Below are positions 1 through 5,787 of a DNA stretch of 6,787 bases, in pieces; the first letter of the stretch is position 1, and each line of letters opens with the position of its first letter. A program made the position numbers and the translations under genes. The stretch covers positions 1 through 6,787 of the forward strand of contig JAOUFO010000099.1 of NCBI GenBank assembly GCA_029858165.1, in the 5' to 3' direction. This stretch comes from Deltaproteobacteria bacterium (GTDB lineage: Bacteria; SAR324; JACQKK01). Under the pieces are notes generated by a model that made no database searches, was not told the DNA's origin, and worked only from the letters and a program-made list of their open reading frames with translations.

Positions 1-130
1 AGTGAAAACCGGAAATCCAGTAAGCACCGGTCTGGACACAATGCCTTTTGATTCACGTCGGCCAAAGTGGGCCGGTTGCGTACAATTCTGGCTGGGATGG
101 TGCAATTAAAGAGCCAAACCGGAGGGCTGC

Positions 131-148
131 CCCCGTTGGCGGGGTTTT
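131..148 (+). terminator. Plus-strand intrinsic terminator
   Basis: CCCCG, loop TTGG, CGGGG, followed directly by TTTT on the plus strand. It would end a transcript arriving from the left, convergent with the PilZ gene. The rest of 1-214 holds no supported gene: only a small hairpin (CGGCC, 6-nt loop, GGCCG; 59-74), a 10-bp palindrome GGACCGGTCC (154-163), and a plus-strand frame open from the window edge to a TAA at 107-109. Confidence 0.5.
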
Positions 149-192
149 GATGGGGACCGGTCCGGCGGCTGGAGGGGATACAAAAGGGGGGA

Positions 193-227
193 TAAAGAAA
201 CAACCGTCAGGGGGTTATCCGGCCCCC
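193..227 (-). terminator. Possible terminator overlapping the PilZ stop codon
   Basis: On the minus strand GGGGG (227-223), an 8-nt loop containing the TAA stop, then CCCCC (214-210), followed after several bases by the U-rich stretch GTTGTTTCTTTA. The U-tract is separated from the stem by about 6 nt, so the match to an intrinsic terminator is imperfect. Confidence 0.35.
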
Positions 228-544
228 ATACCGGTTTGAAACTTCAACACTTCAGAAATCAGATCCGTTCCCACCGGGCCATCGGCAAACATGGCCGCCA
301 CCTTATACCCTCCTCCGCTTGCCTTCGCCTCTACCCGCACCACCTCAATTTCGGTGTAGAACATCTGATCAATGCTGATGTTGATGCGGCTCCCCGCCGT
401 AAATTCCTGGTCGGCGTCAAAATACAACCCGCCGCGGGAAATATCGGTAATGGTGTAGCGGGTCTGGCTTTCATCAATATAAAACCAAGCCTGCCCGGCG
501 TTTAGGTGGTACCGCTCAAATTTCCGGTTGTTTTCATTTTCCAT
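215..544 (-). CDS. Single-domain PilZ protein (candidate cyclic-di-GMP receptor)
   Basis: 109 aa consisting of little more than one PilZ domain. The two c-di-GMP-binding motifs are present: RKFER (Arg7 and Arg11, the RxxxR motif) and DISRGG (Asp34, Ser36, Gly39, the D/NxSxxG motif). Between and after them are beta-strand-like stretches (AWFYIDE, GLYFDA, RINISI, EIEVVRVEA, YKVAAMFA), as expected of the six-strand PilZ barrel. A short C-terminal helix LISEVLKFQ follows. Family knowledge: PilZ proteins bind c-di-GMP and alter motility, secretion, exopolysaccharide or transcription through a partner. The partner cannot be read here. The ATG at 544 has no obvious Shine-Dalgarno. The gene is 158 bp from the zinc-ribbon gene, so it may be separately transcribed, and no functional link to cobalamin is visible. 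Confidence 0.9.
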   Translation of the reverse strand: MENENNRKFERYHLNAGQAWFYIDESQTRYTITDISRGGLYFDADQEFTAGSRINISIDQMFYTEIEVVRVEAKASGGGYKVAAMFADGPVGTDLISEVLKFQTGMGAG

Positions 545-577
545 GGGGATTTAAACGGCAAAAGATTGGGAGGTTCC

Positions 578-591
578 GTGGAGAATTCCAC
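578..591. promoter_or_regulatory. Small dyad upstream of the PilZ gene
   Basis: GTGGA, 4-nt centre, TCCAC, lying 34-47 bp upstream of the PilZ ATG in the 158-bp gap (545-702). This is a plausible position for an operator, but with only 5-bp arms and no recognised binding family it may be chance. I found no convincing promoter pair elsewhere in this gap. Confidence 0.2.
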
Positions 592-678
592 ATACAGATT
601 CACAGGCGGTTTTGAAAAATCGGATGGTTTCCCGCCTGCCTGGCCCCCTTAAAAGCCGTGGAAATCACTTTGAGGGCC

Positions 679-696
679 AAACCCGGCATATCCGGG
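679..696 (-). terminator. Weak terminator-like hairpin after the zinc-ribbon gene
   Basis: On the minus strand CCCGG, loop ATATG, CCGGG, followed by TTT, beginning 6 bp after the stop codon at 703. Stem and U-tract are both short, so it may allow read-through into the PilZ gene. Confidence 0.35.
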
Positions 697-702
697 GGCG
701 GT

Positions 703-897
703 CTATTTGTTCCATTTGCTGAATTCGCTTCCCACCTTTTTGGTTTTTACCCGGCTCATATCCCCATCCACCAGAATTTCCGTGCCGCAATCGCAATTGA
801 TGGGCCGCTTGCTGACATACCGGGCTGTGGTGATTTTGTGTTTTTTCCCGCATTTGGGGCAGGGGATGTTGACAATCTGGATGTTTTTTTCGGTCAT
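703..897 (-). CDS. Mini zinc-ribbon protein, function unknown
   Basis: 64 aa, lysine-rich and soluble. Four cysteines form CPKC (13-16) and CDC (35-37), separated by 18 residues, which is consistent with a small zinc ribbon in which the second knuckle is CxC. Such proteins can bind nucleic acid or act as partner subunits, and nothing here decides between these. The start is the ATG at 897 rather than an in-frame ATG at 918, because a GGAG lies 5 nt upstream of 897 and because this ATG overlaps the TGA of the membrane-protein gene as ATGA. That overlap is strong evidence of a two-gene unit. Base composition is less GC-rich than in the cobalamin genes, partly because of the many Lys and Ile codons. 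A short hairpin just after the stop could end the transcript. Confidence 0.75.
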   Translation of the reverse strand: MTEKNIQIVNIPCPKCGKKHKITTARYVSKRPINCDCGTEILVDGDMSRVKTKKVGSEFSKWNK

Positions 898-1403
898 GGT
901 TTCTCCAATGGGGGGCAAAAAGCCGGGGGGGCAGGCTGTTGAAACCGGCGGCGCAGGACAAACTTTTGACCCAATGCCATGGCCAACAACCCGATGCCGA
1001 TGGCCCCCACCAGGGGTTGAATGGGTTCAAACCAGGTTTGCAACACACCGGCACCGAAAACCAGCATTAAAATTTTGTTGCAGGCGGGGCAGGCAAACCC
1101 CAAAAAGCCCAACAAACCGCCGAAGCCGGCTTTTTTCACCGCGCAGGGGGTGGCCCGCAAAGCGAGGTAGCCGCCCAGCAACAGGGATTCCAGTGCCAGC
1201 AGGGGCAGTTCCCATCCGGTCAGGGGGGTCATCCGAACAAAGCGGAACCCGGTCAGGTCCGTCAACGGGGTTTTCCACAGGGCTGTCAGGGTGCCAAAAA
1301 AGAAAAACAGTGCAGCAGCCATTCCCAACCCTTTGGCCCATTCCGCGGGTTCCAGGCGGACAGTCCAGGTTGTTTCAGGTGTTTCGGCGGGATTGGAGGC
1401 CAT
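894..1403 (-). CDS. Small membrane protein with intramembrane CPACNK motif, function unknown
   Basis: 169 aa from the ATG at 1403, chosen because upstream in-frame sequence to 1538 crosses a promoter-like site and looks non-coding. The N-terminal 25 residues are soluble and acidic/polar. About four hydrophobic segments follow, near 25-43, 65-82, 94-122 and 128-147, then a basic RRR (151-153) and a Pro-rich tail. The third segment contains FACPACNKIL, with Cys105 and Cys108 as a CxxC pair at or in the membrane. Cys87 and Cys163 are further cysteines. A CxxC there could bind a metal or take part in thiol chemistry, but that is inference. I do not recognise a named family. The Shine-Dalgarno is poor. 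Its TGA overlaps the ATG of the zinc-ribbon gene (ATGA), so the two products probably work together or are co-regulated. It appears to have its own promoter at about 1473-1481. Confidence 0.75.
   Translation of the reverse strand: MASNPAETPETTWTVRLEPAEWAKGLGMAAALFFFFGTLTALWKTPLTDLTGFRFVRMTPLTGWELPLLALESLLLGGYLALRATPCAVKKAGFGGLLGFLGFACPACNKILMLVFGAGVLQTWFEPIQPLVGAIGIGLLAMALGQKFVLRRRFQQPAPPAFCPPLEKP
903..906 (-). promoter_or_regulatory. Ribosome-binding site deciding the zinc-ribbon start
   Basis: GGAG on the minus strand with a 5-nt spacer to the ATG at 897. It lies inside the end of the upstream membrane-protein gene and selects this ATG over the one at 918. Confidence 0.7.
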
Positions 1404-1472
1404 GAAAAGGACGACCCGGTTTGGTTGAGAGAAACAGCCGTGCCCCCCTAAAGAGTTGGGCTTACCCGGCAC

Positions 1473-1481
1473 ACTATAGCA
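1473..1481 (-). promoter_or_regulatory. Extended -10 promoter for the membrane-protein/zinc-ribbon pair
   Basis: On the minus strand TGC-TATAGT matches an extended -10 element (TGn plus a TATAAT-like hexamer). About 17 bp upstream is A/T-rich sequence with TTTTAA instead of a good -35, which is typical of extended -10 promoters. Transcription would begin near 1466, giving about a 63-nt leader before the ATG at 1403. It sits just below the cobS terminator-like hairpin, marking a transcription-unit boundary. Confidence 0.5.
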
Positions 1482-1497
1482 GAATTGTTTTTGTTTT

Positions 1498-1535
1498 AAA
1501 ACCGGCGTGGGCAGGATTGTTCCCAACCCGGTTTT
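1498..1535 (-). terminator. Probable terminator after cobS
   Basis: Inverted repeat AAAACCGG (1498-1505) with CCGGTTTT (1528-1535), plus inner TGGG (1508-1511) with CCCA (1522-1525) separated by a symmetric 2-nt internal loop and enclosing a 10-nt loop. On the minus strand the 3' arm ends in TTTT, and the opposite edge gives the same on the plus strand, so it could work in both directions. It begins 20 bp past the cobS stop and just upstream of a promoter-like site. The U-tract is short, so termination may be partial. Confidence 0.55.
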
Positions 1536-1554
1536 CACCGGCGGGCGGTTTATT

Positions 1555-2511
1555 TTAACCGGCTGCCATCCGGCTGACCCAGACCGTCAAAAAAGCCAGC
1601 TCTCCCAGTTCAATGGCGGCCCCGCACACATCGCCGGTCACTCCTCCCAAACGGTCTTTCCAAATCCACCCCACAGCCAAACCAACCCCCACGGCGGCCA
1701 AAAAGGAGGGCCATATTTTTGCGGCAGGTTCCAGCCATTCCAATCCGGCCAACACCCCGATTCCTGCTGTGGCAAATAGAGCCACCCCGGCGGAACACCA
1801 GGGGTCCATCCGCCCCATGTGGTCCTGAAACACCCGCCCCAGCCCGAACGGACGGGGATTAGGCAGCCAAGCCAACAGCATCACCGGGGCCACCCTGGCC
1901 GCCACGGGAAACAGCAACAGGGGGATCACAAACCCCGCCTGGGCAATAACAAGATTGTCTGGTGCAATCCCCCCCGTTGCGGGCAGGGGGTTGCCCTCCA
2001 ACAGGCTGTACAAGGCCGCTGTTTTGGCCAGAACCACCCACACCAGGGCCGCGGCCCCATAGGTTCCAATCCGACTGTCCCGCATGATTTCCAACCGGGC
2101 CAGCTGGTCCGGCCTCAGCCCGGGGGGATGGGGGGCACCCTGGGGCCGAAGCTCCGGTTTTGCGGCCTCTGGGTTTCCGGCGACTGGGTTTCCGGCCATC
2201 TGGTTTTCGGCCTTCCGGGGTTCCACCCCGGGGATTCTGGCCCCCAGAGCGTCAAAACAATCGGCCAGCCCGTCCAGGTGCAGCCCGCCGCTCAACAGGC
2301 TGTGGAGTCCCGCCAGGGAGGCCGCCAGCAACAACGGCGGAACATGGTCCGCCCCCAGCCAGGCGGCCCCGGCCGTTACGGCCCCCATCAGCAACCCCGC
2401 CAGGGGAAAAAACACCCCGGCCCGCCCCAGCACCGCCGGAGAGGCCCCATGCCCCACAGGCAGCCGGGTTAAAAAGCCAAGGGCCGCCAAAAAGGATTTT
2501 ACCGGATTCAT
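1555..2511 (-). CDS. cobS: Adenosylcobinamide-GDP ribazoletransferase (cobalamin synthase CobS)
   Basis: Polytopic membrane enzyme that joins adenosylcobinamide-GDP to alpha-ribazole or its phosphate in the last assembly step. 318 aa. Family motifs: FLTRLPV (13-19), GGLHLDGLADCFDALG (75-90, Asp-rich Mg/nucleotide site), LEIMRDSRIGTYG (140-152), GRVFQDHMGR (225-234), and LGGVTGDVCGAAIELGEL (288-305). Hydrophobic segments lie near 33-52, 56-75, 153-168, 188-216, 240-258, 268-285 and 298-315. Typical members are about 245-270 aa. The excess is mainly one insertion at about residues 92-136, between HLDGLAD and RDSRIGT, where relatives have a short link. It contains five-residue repeats (EPRKA, ENQMA, GNPVA, GNPEA) coded by 15-bp DNA repeats. 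The ATG overlaps the cobQ stop as ATGA, and a GGAG sits 8 nt upstream of the ATG, so translation is probably coupled. In Pseudomonas nomenclature this enzyme is CobV. Confidence 0.96.
   Translation of the reverse strand: MNPVKSFLAALGFLTRLPVGHGASPAVLGRAGVFFPLAGLLMGAVTAGAAWLGADHVPPLLLAASLAGLHSLLSGGLHLDGLADCFDALGARIPGVEPRKAENQMAGNPVAGNPEAAKPELRPQGAPHPPGLRPDQLARLEIMRDSRIGTYGAAALVWVVLAKTAALYSLLEGNPLPATGGIAPDNLVIAQAGFVIPLLLFPVAARVAPVMLLAWLPNPRPFGLGRVFQDHMGRMDPWCSAGVALFATAGIGVLAGLEWLEPAAKIWPSFLAAVGVGLAVGWIWKDRLGGVTGDVCGAAIELGELAFLTVWVSRMAAG
2163..2222 (-). repeat. 15-bp tandem repeat inside cobS, four units
   Basis: Four consecutive 15-bp units in a family-atypical insertion of CobS, coding about EPRKA, ENQMA, GNPVA and GNPEA. 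Units such as GGAAACCCAGTCGCC on the minus strand differ from each other by a few bases. The consensus resembles the cbiB repeat (up to 11 of 15 positions identical between individual units). Confidence 0.75.
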
Positions 2512-4151
2512 GGCAGAGGCTCCAACCCGATGATGTCTTTCAGCCGGGCCATATCCAGGCAGCGTTCCACCACATCGGCCAAACGGTCATATTCGGCCAT
2601 TCTTCCGGGGATTTTCCCCGAATCCGGCGGAGAGGCCAGCCCCCTGCTTTGCCGCACCCCTGCCAGCAATCCGGCCCGCAGGGAATCATTTTCCAGCAAT
2701 CCGTGAAGCATGGTGCCCACCACATTCCCCGCCGCGGCTCCATCGGAATCCTCCTGCTCACCGGCCATGGCTTGCTGACTGTCCTGAATATCCCCCTCCA
2801 CCGGGACAGTATGGGGGGACCCGCCGTTGCGGCGGATCACCCGAAAGGCAGGCTGCCCCCCTCCATCCAGTTTTACCCGTCCCATGTGGATTTCATACCC
2901 TTCCACCGCAGGCGGGCCATCCGAACCATCGGGGCGGTCTGCCAGCCGACTCCCTGCCGGGATGCCGCTGAGCAAATGGTTTCCCGCCGGGACGGCCTCC
3001 ACCCGGGTGGTGCGCTTGTGGGTGGAAAACCGGGTGGTCAGAGGCAGCAGCCCCAATCCTTGTGCTTGGTTGCGGGAGGATTCCACCCCGTGGGGGTCCT
3101 CCAGCAACCGCCCCGCCATTTGGCATCCCCCGCAGATGGCCAGGATTGCCCCCCCCGAGCGGGCATAGCGGGTCAATACCTCTCCAAACCCCTGTTCCTT
3201 CAGCCAATCCAGGTCCGCGAAGGTGGCTTTGGACCCCGGCAGCACCACCAGATCAGGGGCCATAAACTGGTCCGGGCGGGTGATGTAGCGCACAGCGACC
3301 CCCGGTTCATGTTCCAAAGGGTCCAGGTCATCATAATTGGAAATCCGGGGATAACACACCACCGCCACATCCACCGTGTCCGGTCCCGGTTTGGGGCGGT
3401 TCAGCCGCTCTTCCAGCCCCAGGGAATCCTCCTGGGCCACCCGCAGGGCAGGGATATGGGGCAGCACCCCCAGCACCGGCACCCCGCCGCGCTCCCGGAT
3501 AAAATCCACCCCCGGCTCCAACAGGGAGAAATCCCCCCGGAATTTGTTGATCACCAGCCCGGCGACCAGCCGCCGTTCGCGGGGGGGCAGCAGGTCCAGG
3601 GTGCCCAGCAACGCGGCAAACACCCCCCCCCGGTCAATATCCCCCACCAGCACCACCGGGGATTCCGCCAGGAATGCCACATGCATGTTCACAATATCGT
3701 GGGGCTTCAGGTTCACTTCCGCCGGAGACCCGGCCCCTTCTATGATCACCAGGTCGTATTCTGCCCGCAAGGTGTTCAAACAGTCGGCCACCTGGGGCTT
3801 CAGCTTTTCTTTGGCCTTTTGGTATTCCGCCGCCGACATCACCCCTTGGGACCGGCCCATCACCACCACCTGGGAATGGCTGTTGCCCTGGGGTTTCAGC
3901 AAAATCGGGTTCATCTCCACCCGGGCCGGGGTCCCGGCGGCCTGTGCCTGAACCGCCTGTGCCCGTCCGATTTCCAGGCCGTCAGGGGTGACATGGGCAT
4001 TTAAAGCCATGTTCTGGGATTTGAAGGGGGCCACCCGCATCCCCTGGCGGGCGTACAGGCGGCACAGGGCCGTTACCAGCAGACTTTTGCCCACCGAGGA
4101 ACTGGTTCCCTGAATCATCAGGGTGGGGGCGGGTTTGCGGGAAAGGGCCAT
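2508..4151 (-). CDS. cobQ: Cobyric acid synthase, glutamine-hydrolysing (CobQ/CbiP)
   Basis: Cytosolic ATP-dependent amidotransferase that amidates side chains b, d, e and g of adenosylcobyrinic acid a,c-diamide. 547 aa. The N-terminal synthetase domain of the dethiobiotin-synthetase-like P-loop type shows IQGTSSSVGKS (13-23), PFKSQNMALN (42-51), MNPILLKPQG (80-89), IIEGAGSPAEVNL (136-148) and DIDRGGVFA (171-179). The C-terminal class I glutamine amidotransferase domain has VVLPGSKAT (302-310), the nucleophile Cys340 in AICGGCQMAG, VEGYEIHMGR (416-425) and His483 in GTMLHGLLEND. Relatives are usually about 480-510 aa. Extra Gly/Asp/Ser-rich stretches flank EIHMG, near 398-414 and 440-474. The start ATG at 4151 gives the usual short lead before the P-loop but has only a weak ribosome-binding site. 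It lies 65 bp after cobD, and its TGA overlaps the cobS ATG. No catalytic residue appears missing. Confidence 0.97.
   Translation of the reverse strand: MALSRKPAPTLMIQGTSSSVGKSLLVTALCRLYARQGMRVAPFKSQNMALNAHVTPDGLEIGRAQAVQAQAAGTPARVEMNPILLKPQGNSHSQVVVMGRSQGVMSAAEYQKAKEKLKPQVADCLNTLRAEYDLVIIEGAGSPAEVNLKPHDIVNMHVAFLAESPVVLVGDIDRGGVFAALLGTLDLLPPRERRLVAGLVINKFRGDFSLLEPGVDFIRERGGVPVLGVLPHIPALRVAQEDSLGLEERLNRPKPGPDTVDVAVVCYPRISNYDDLDPLEHEPGVAVRYITRPDQFMAPDLVVLPGSKATFADLDWLKEQGFGEVLTRYARSGGAILAICGGCQMAGRLLEDPHGVESSRNQAQGLGLLPLTTRFSTHKRTTRVEAVPAGNHLLSGIPAGSRLADRPDGSDGPPAVEGYEIHMGRVKLDGGGQPAFRVIRRNGGSPHTVPVEGDIQDSQQAMAGEQEDSDGAAAGNVVGTMLHGLLENDSLRAGLLAGVRQSRGLASPPDSGKIPGRMAEYDRLADVVERCLDMARLKDIIGLEPLP
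2520..2523 (-). promoter_or_regulatory. Ribosome-binding site for cobS inside cobQ
   Basis: GGAG on the minus strand, 8 nt before the cobS ATG at 2511 and within the last codons of cobQ. Together with the ATGA overlap it supports coupled translation. Confidence 0.6.
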
Positions 4152-4216
4152 GGATTTCTAACCGGTTTGGGGGGTGGGCCAAAAGGATAAGGATGAGCCG
4201 GGAGCAGAGTTGGGCC

Positions 4217-5485
4217 TTACAAAACTCCGGGGGCGGTGGTCTCCAGTACCCGCCCCATGGCCTCCAGCAACCGCAGGCGGTCTTCCGCGGGGCGGGCGGC
4301 CAGCCGCAAATATCCGGGCAGACCAAAGGAGGCCCCATCCCGCACCCGGATGGAAAATCGGGACAACGCCAAGGCCCATTGGTTCCCCGGCCCGGCGGCC
4401 CGGTCATCGTTCTGGATGGTTTCCGGTTTCAGGGGCGGCACCGGTAGTAGAAAATAGGGGGTGTCGCTGGCCAGAGGCTCCAACCCCAACCCTTTTAAAC
4501 CTGCTGTCAGTGCCAGTTTATCCGCTTGCAACCGGGTCCGGCTTTGGGCCACAAATTCTTCCAGAAGGCAGGCGGCTTCCGCGGCGGCCAGGGCGGGTGC
4601 CGATGCCCCCCAGGCCGGACGACCCTGTTCCAACTTTTGGGCCGTCAGGGGGTCCGCCAACAAATACCCCACCCGCAAACCGGGCAGGGTGTGGTCCTTG
4701 GTCAGGGACCTCAACCGCACCAGATTGGGAGGGGTGTGCAACATCGGGGGGCCATCGGGCTTTGGTGTCTTCCCGCTGAACCCAGCCTCAACGGAATGGC
4801 CGCTGAGGGTCAGGTAAGCCTCATCCGCCACCATCAGCACCTCCGGGTGTGCCCGGGCAAATCGGGAAATCTGGGCCAGAGACACATACTGCCCGGTGGG
4901 GTTGCCCGGGGCGCACAAATACACCGCCCCCGCCTTGGTGCCGGCCACCAGGGCCGAAAGGCTGTGCCAGGGTATGGGGGGCCATTCCTCCCCCGGTTGG
5001 GGCAATTTCAGCCAAAAAGGGACCACTTCCAGCCCATGGGCCTGGGATGCCGCGCGGAATTCCGAAAATGCCGGCTCCACCACCACCACCCGCCCCTGGC
5101 GCAACCGGGTCATGGCAAGGGTTTTCCCTCCGCCAGAAGGACCGGCCTGGGGTTGCCACTGCCGGGTTTGGCCCATCCGGGCGGCGGCCAGCCTTACCAC
5201 CCCCCAAATCAGTTCGGCCGAGCCGTTGGCCACCACCACCTGATCGGGGGAACCCCCGTGGGCCTGGGCCAGAGCCTGCCGGGCTTTGCTTCCGGCGGGG
5301 TCCGGATACACCCCCAGCACCTGGGGGGTTACTGCCTTGCGGATGGCCGCGACCATCCGGGGGTGGGGACCGTAAGGGTTGGTGTTCACGCTAAAATCCA
5401 ACAGGGTGTCATCGGCCCCCTGTGGACCGCCATGGGCGCGCCACACCGGGGGGGAAGATTTATCCGTCGATTGTTGATGCCCCAT
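4217..5485 (-). CDS. cobD: Threonine-phosphate decarboxylase (PLP enzyme, aminopropanol arm of B12 synthesis)
   Basis: Fold-type I PLP enzyme predicted to decarboxylate L-threonine O-3-phosphate to (R)-1-aminopropan-2-ol phosphate, the substrate of CbiB. Numbering from the ATG at 5485 (422 aa): HGG 18-20, LLDFSVNTNPYGPHP 28-42 (substrate-end motif of this family), PGNPTG 193-198, DEAY 221-224 (pyridine-nitrogen Asp), SLTKDHTLPGLRVGY 260-274 with the PLP Lys at 263, and C-terminal Arg 394/398 in GYLRLAAR. It is about 50-60 residues longer than Salmonella CobD. Extra Gly/Pro/Gln-rich stretches lie near 104-124 and 228-250. The start is uncertain: in-frame ATGs also occur at 5515 and 5524, none has a clear Shine-Dalgarno, and the frame stays open through the upstream repeats into cbiB. 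The start at 5485 leaves about 17 residues before HGG, as in relatives. A general histidinol-phosphate-type aminotransferase is the alternative, but the neighbours favour CobD. Called cobC in Pseudomonas nomenclature. Confidence 0.88.
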   Translation of the reverse strand: MGHQQSTDKSSPPVWRAHGGPQGADDTLLDFSVNTNPYGPHPRMVAAIRKAVTPQVLGVYPDPAGSKARQALAQAHGGSPDQVVVANGSAELIWGVVRLAAARMGQTRQWQPQAGPSGGGKTLAMTRLRQGRVVVVEPAFSEFRAASQAHGLEVVPFWLKLPQPGEEWPPIPWHSLSALVAGTKAGAVYLCAPGNPTGQYVSLAQISRFARAHPEVLMVADEAYLTLSGHSVEAGFSGKTPKPDGPPMLHTPPNLVRLRSLTKDHTLPGLRVGYLLADPLTAQKLEQGRPAWGASAPALAAAEAACLLEEFVAQSRTRLQADKLALTAGLKGLGLEPLASDTPYFLLPVPPLKPETIQNDDRAAGPGNQWALALSRFSIRVRDGASFGLPGYLRLAARPAEDRLRLLEAMGRVLETTAPGVL

Positions 5486-5576
5486 CGGTTTGTGGGGCGG
5501 GTTGTGTTTTGGCATGGGTTCCATCGGTTTTCGTTGTTGAACAGCACCCCCAAGAGAAGTGCAACCAGCCCGGCTG

Positions 5577-5633
5577 AAAAGCCCCTCTCCCCGCCTGCCT
5601 GACGGCAGGCACCCCTCCCCAAACAGGGAGGGG
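5577..5633 (+). repeat. GC-rich double-hairpin repeat, copy A
   Basis: AAAA, then a CCCCTCTCCCC box (5582-5592), then a small perfect hairpin (GCCTGCC, loop TGAC, GGCAGGC; 5593-5610), then a second hairpin (CCCCTCCC, loop CAAACA, GGGAGGGG; 5612-5633). The same order of parts occurs inverted at 5730-5787. Its style resembles REP-type dispersed palindromes common in intergenic DNA of many bacteria. It lies about 50-90 bp upstream of the cobD start and would form stable structure in the operon mRNA. Confidence 0.8.
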
Positions 5634-5729
5634 TTGAGTGATGCCGGTTTGGTTGGCTGACATTCATCTGACTTGTGTTTGTGCACCTCTGCGGTTTGTT
5701 GATTCCATTGAAAATGTAGTGGCCTGTTT

Positions 5730-5787
5730 CCCCCCTCCCTGTGTGGGGAGGGGGGCGCCCGACAGGGCGGGGGGAGAGGGTGTTTTT
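5730..5787 (-). repeat. GC-rich double-hairpin repeat, copy B (inverted)
   Basis: Read on the minus strand: AAAAACA, a CCCTCTCCCC-type box, a small hairpin (CGCCC, loop TGTC, GGGCG; 5756-5769) and a larger hairpin (CCCCCCTCCC, loop CACACA, GGGAGGGGGG; 5730-5755). Compared with copy A, the loops are nearly the same while both arms of the first stem differ together, so pairing is kept. This indicates one repeat family with conserved RNA or DNA structure rather than chance GC-rich sequence. Confidence 0.8.

Noticed and set aside
106..148. GGAGGGCTGCCCCCG resembling part of a riboswitch (cobalamin or c-di-GMP type)
   Set aside because: The other conserved blocks and their spacing are missing on both strands. 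The segment is explained by a simple terminator hairpin.
48..239. Plus-strand 63-codon open frame at the left edge
   Set aside because: It crosses the plus-strand terminator at 131-148 and the end of the PilZ gene, has a Gly/Pro-rich shadow-like product and no ribosome site.
2660..2712. 11-bp direct repeat CCAGCAATCCG spaced by 30 bp in cobQ, also seen in cbiB near 5970
   Set aside because: In each place it encodes Gly-Leu-Leu with the genome's preferred codons, so it is explained by shared protein sequence and codon use.
2160..4004. Long plus-strand open frame (614 codons) opposite cobQ and cobS
   Set aside because: It is rich in Pro, Arg, Gln and His, as expected of an antisense shadow in GC-rich DNA. 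The minus strand has full, motif-perfect CobQ and CobS over the same bases.
4526..5602. Plus-strand open frame of 358 codons opposite cobD
   Set aside because: Low-complexity Gly/Pro/Arg/His shadow. The minus strand carries all PLP-enzyme motifs.
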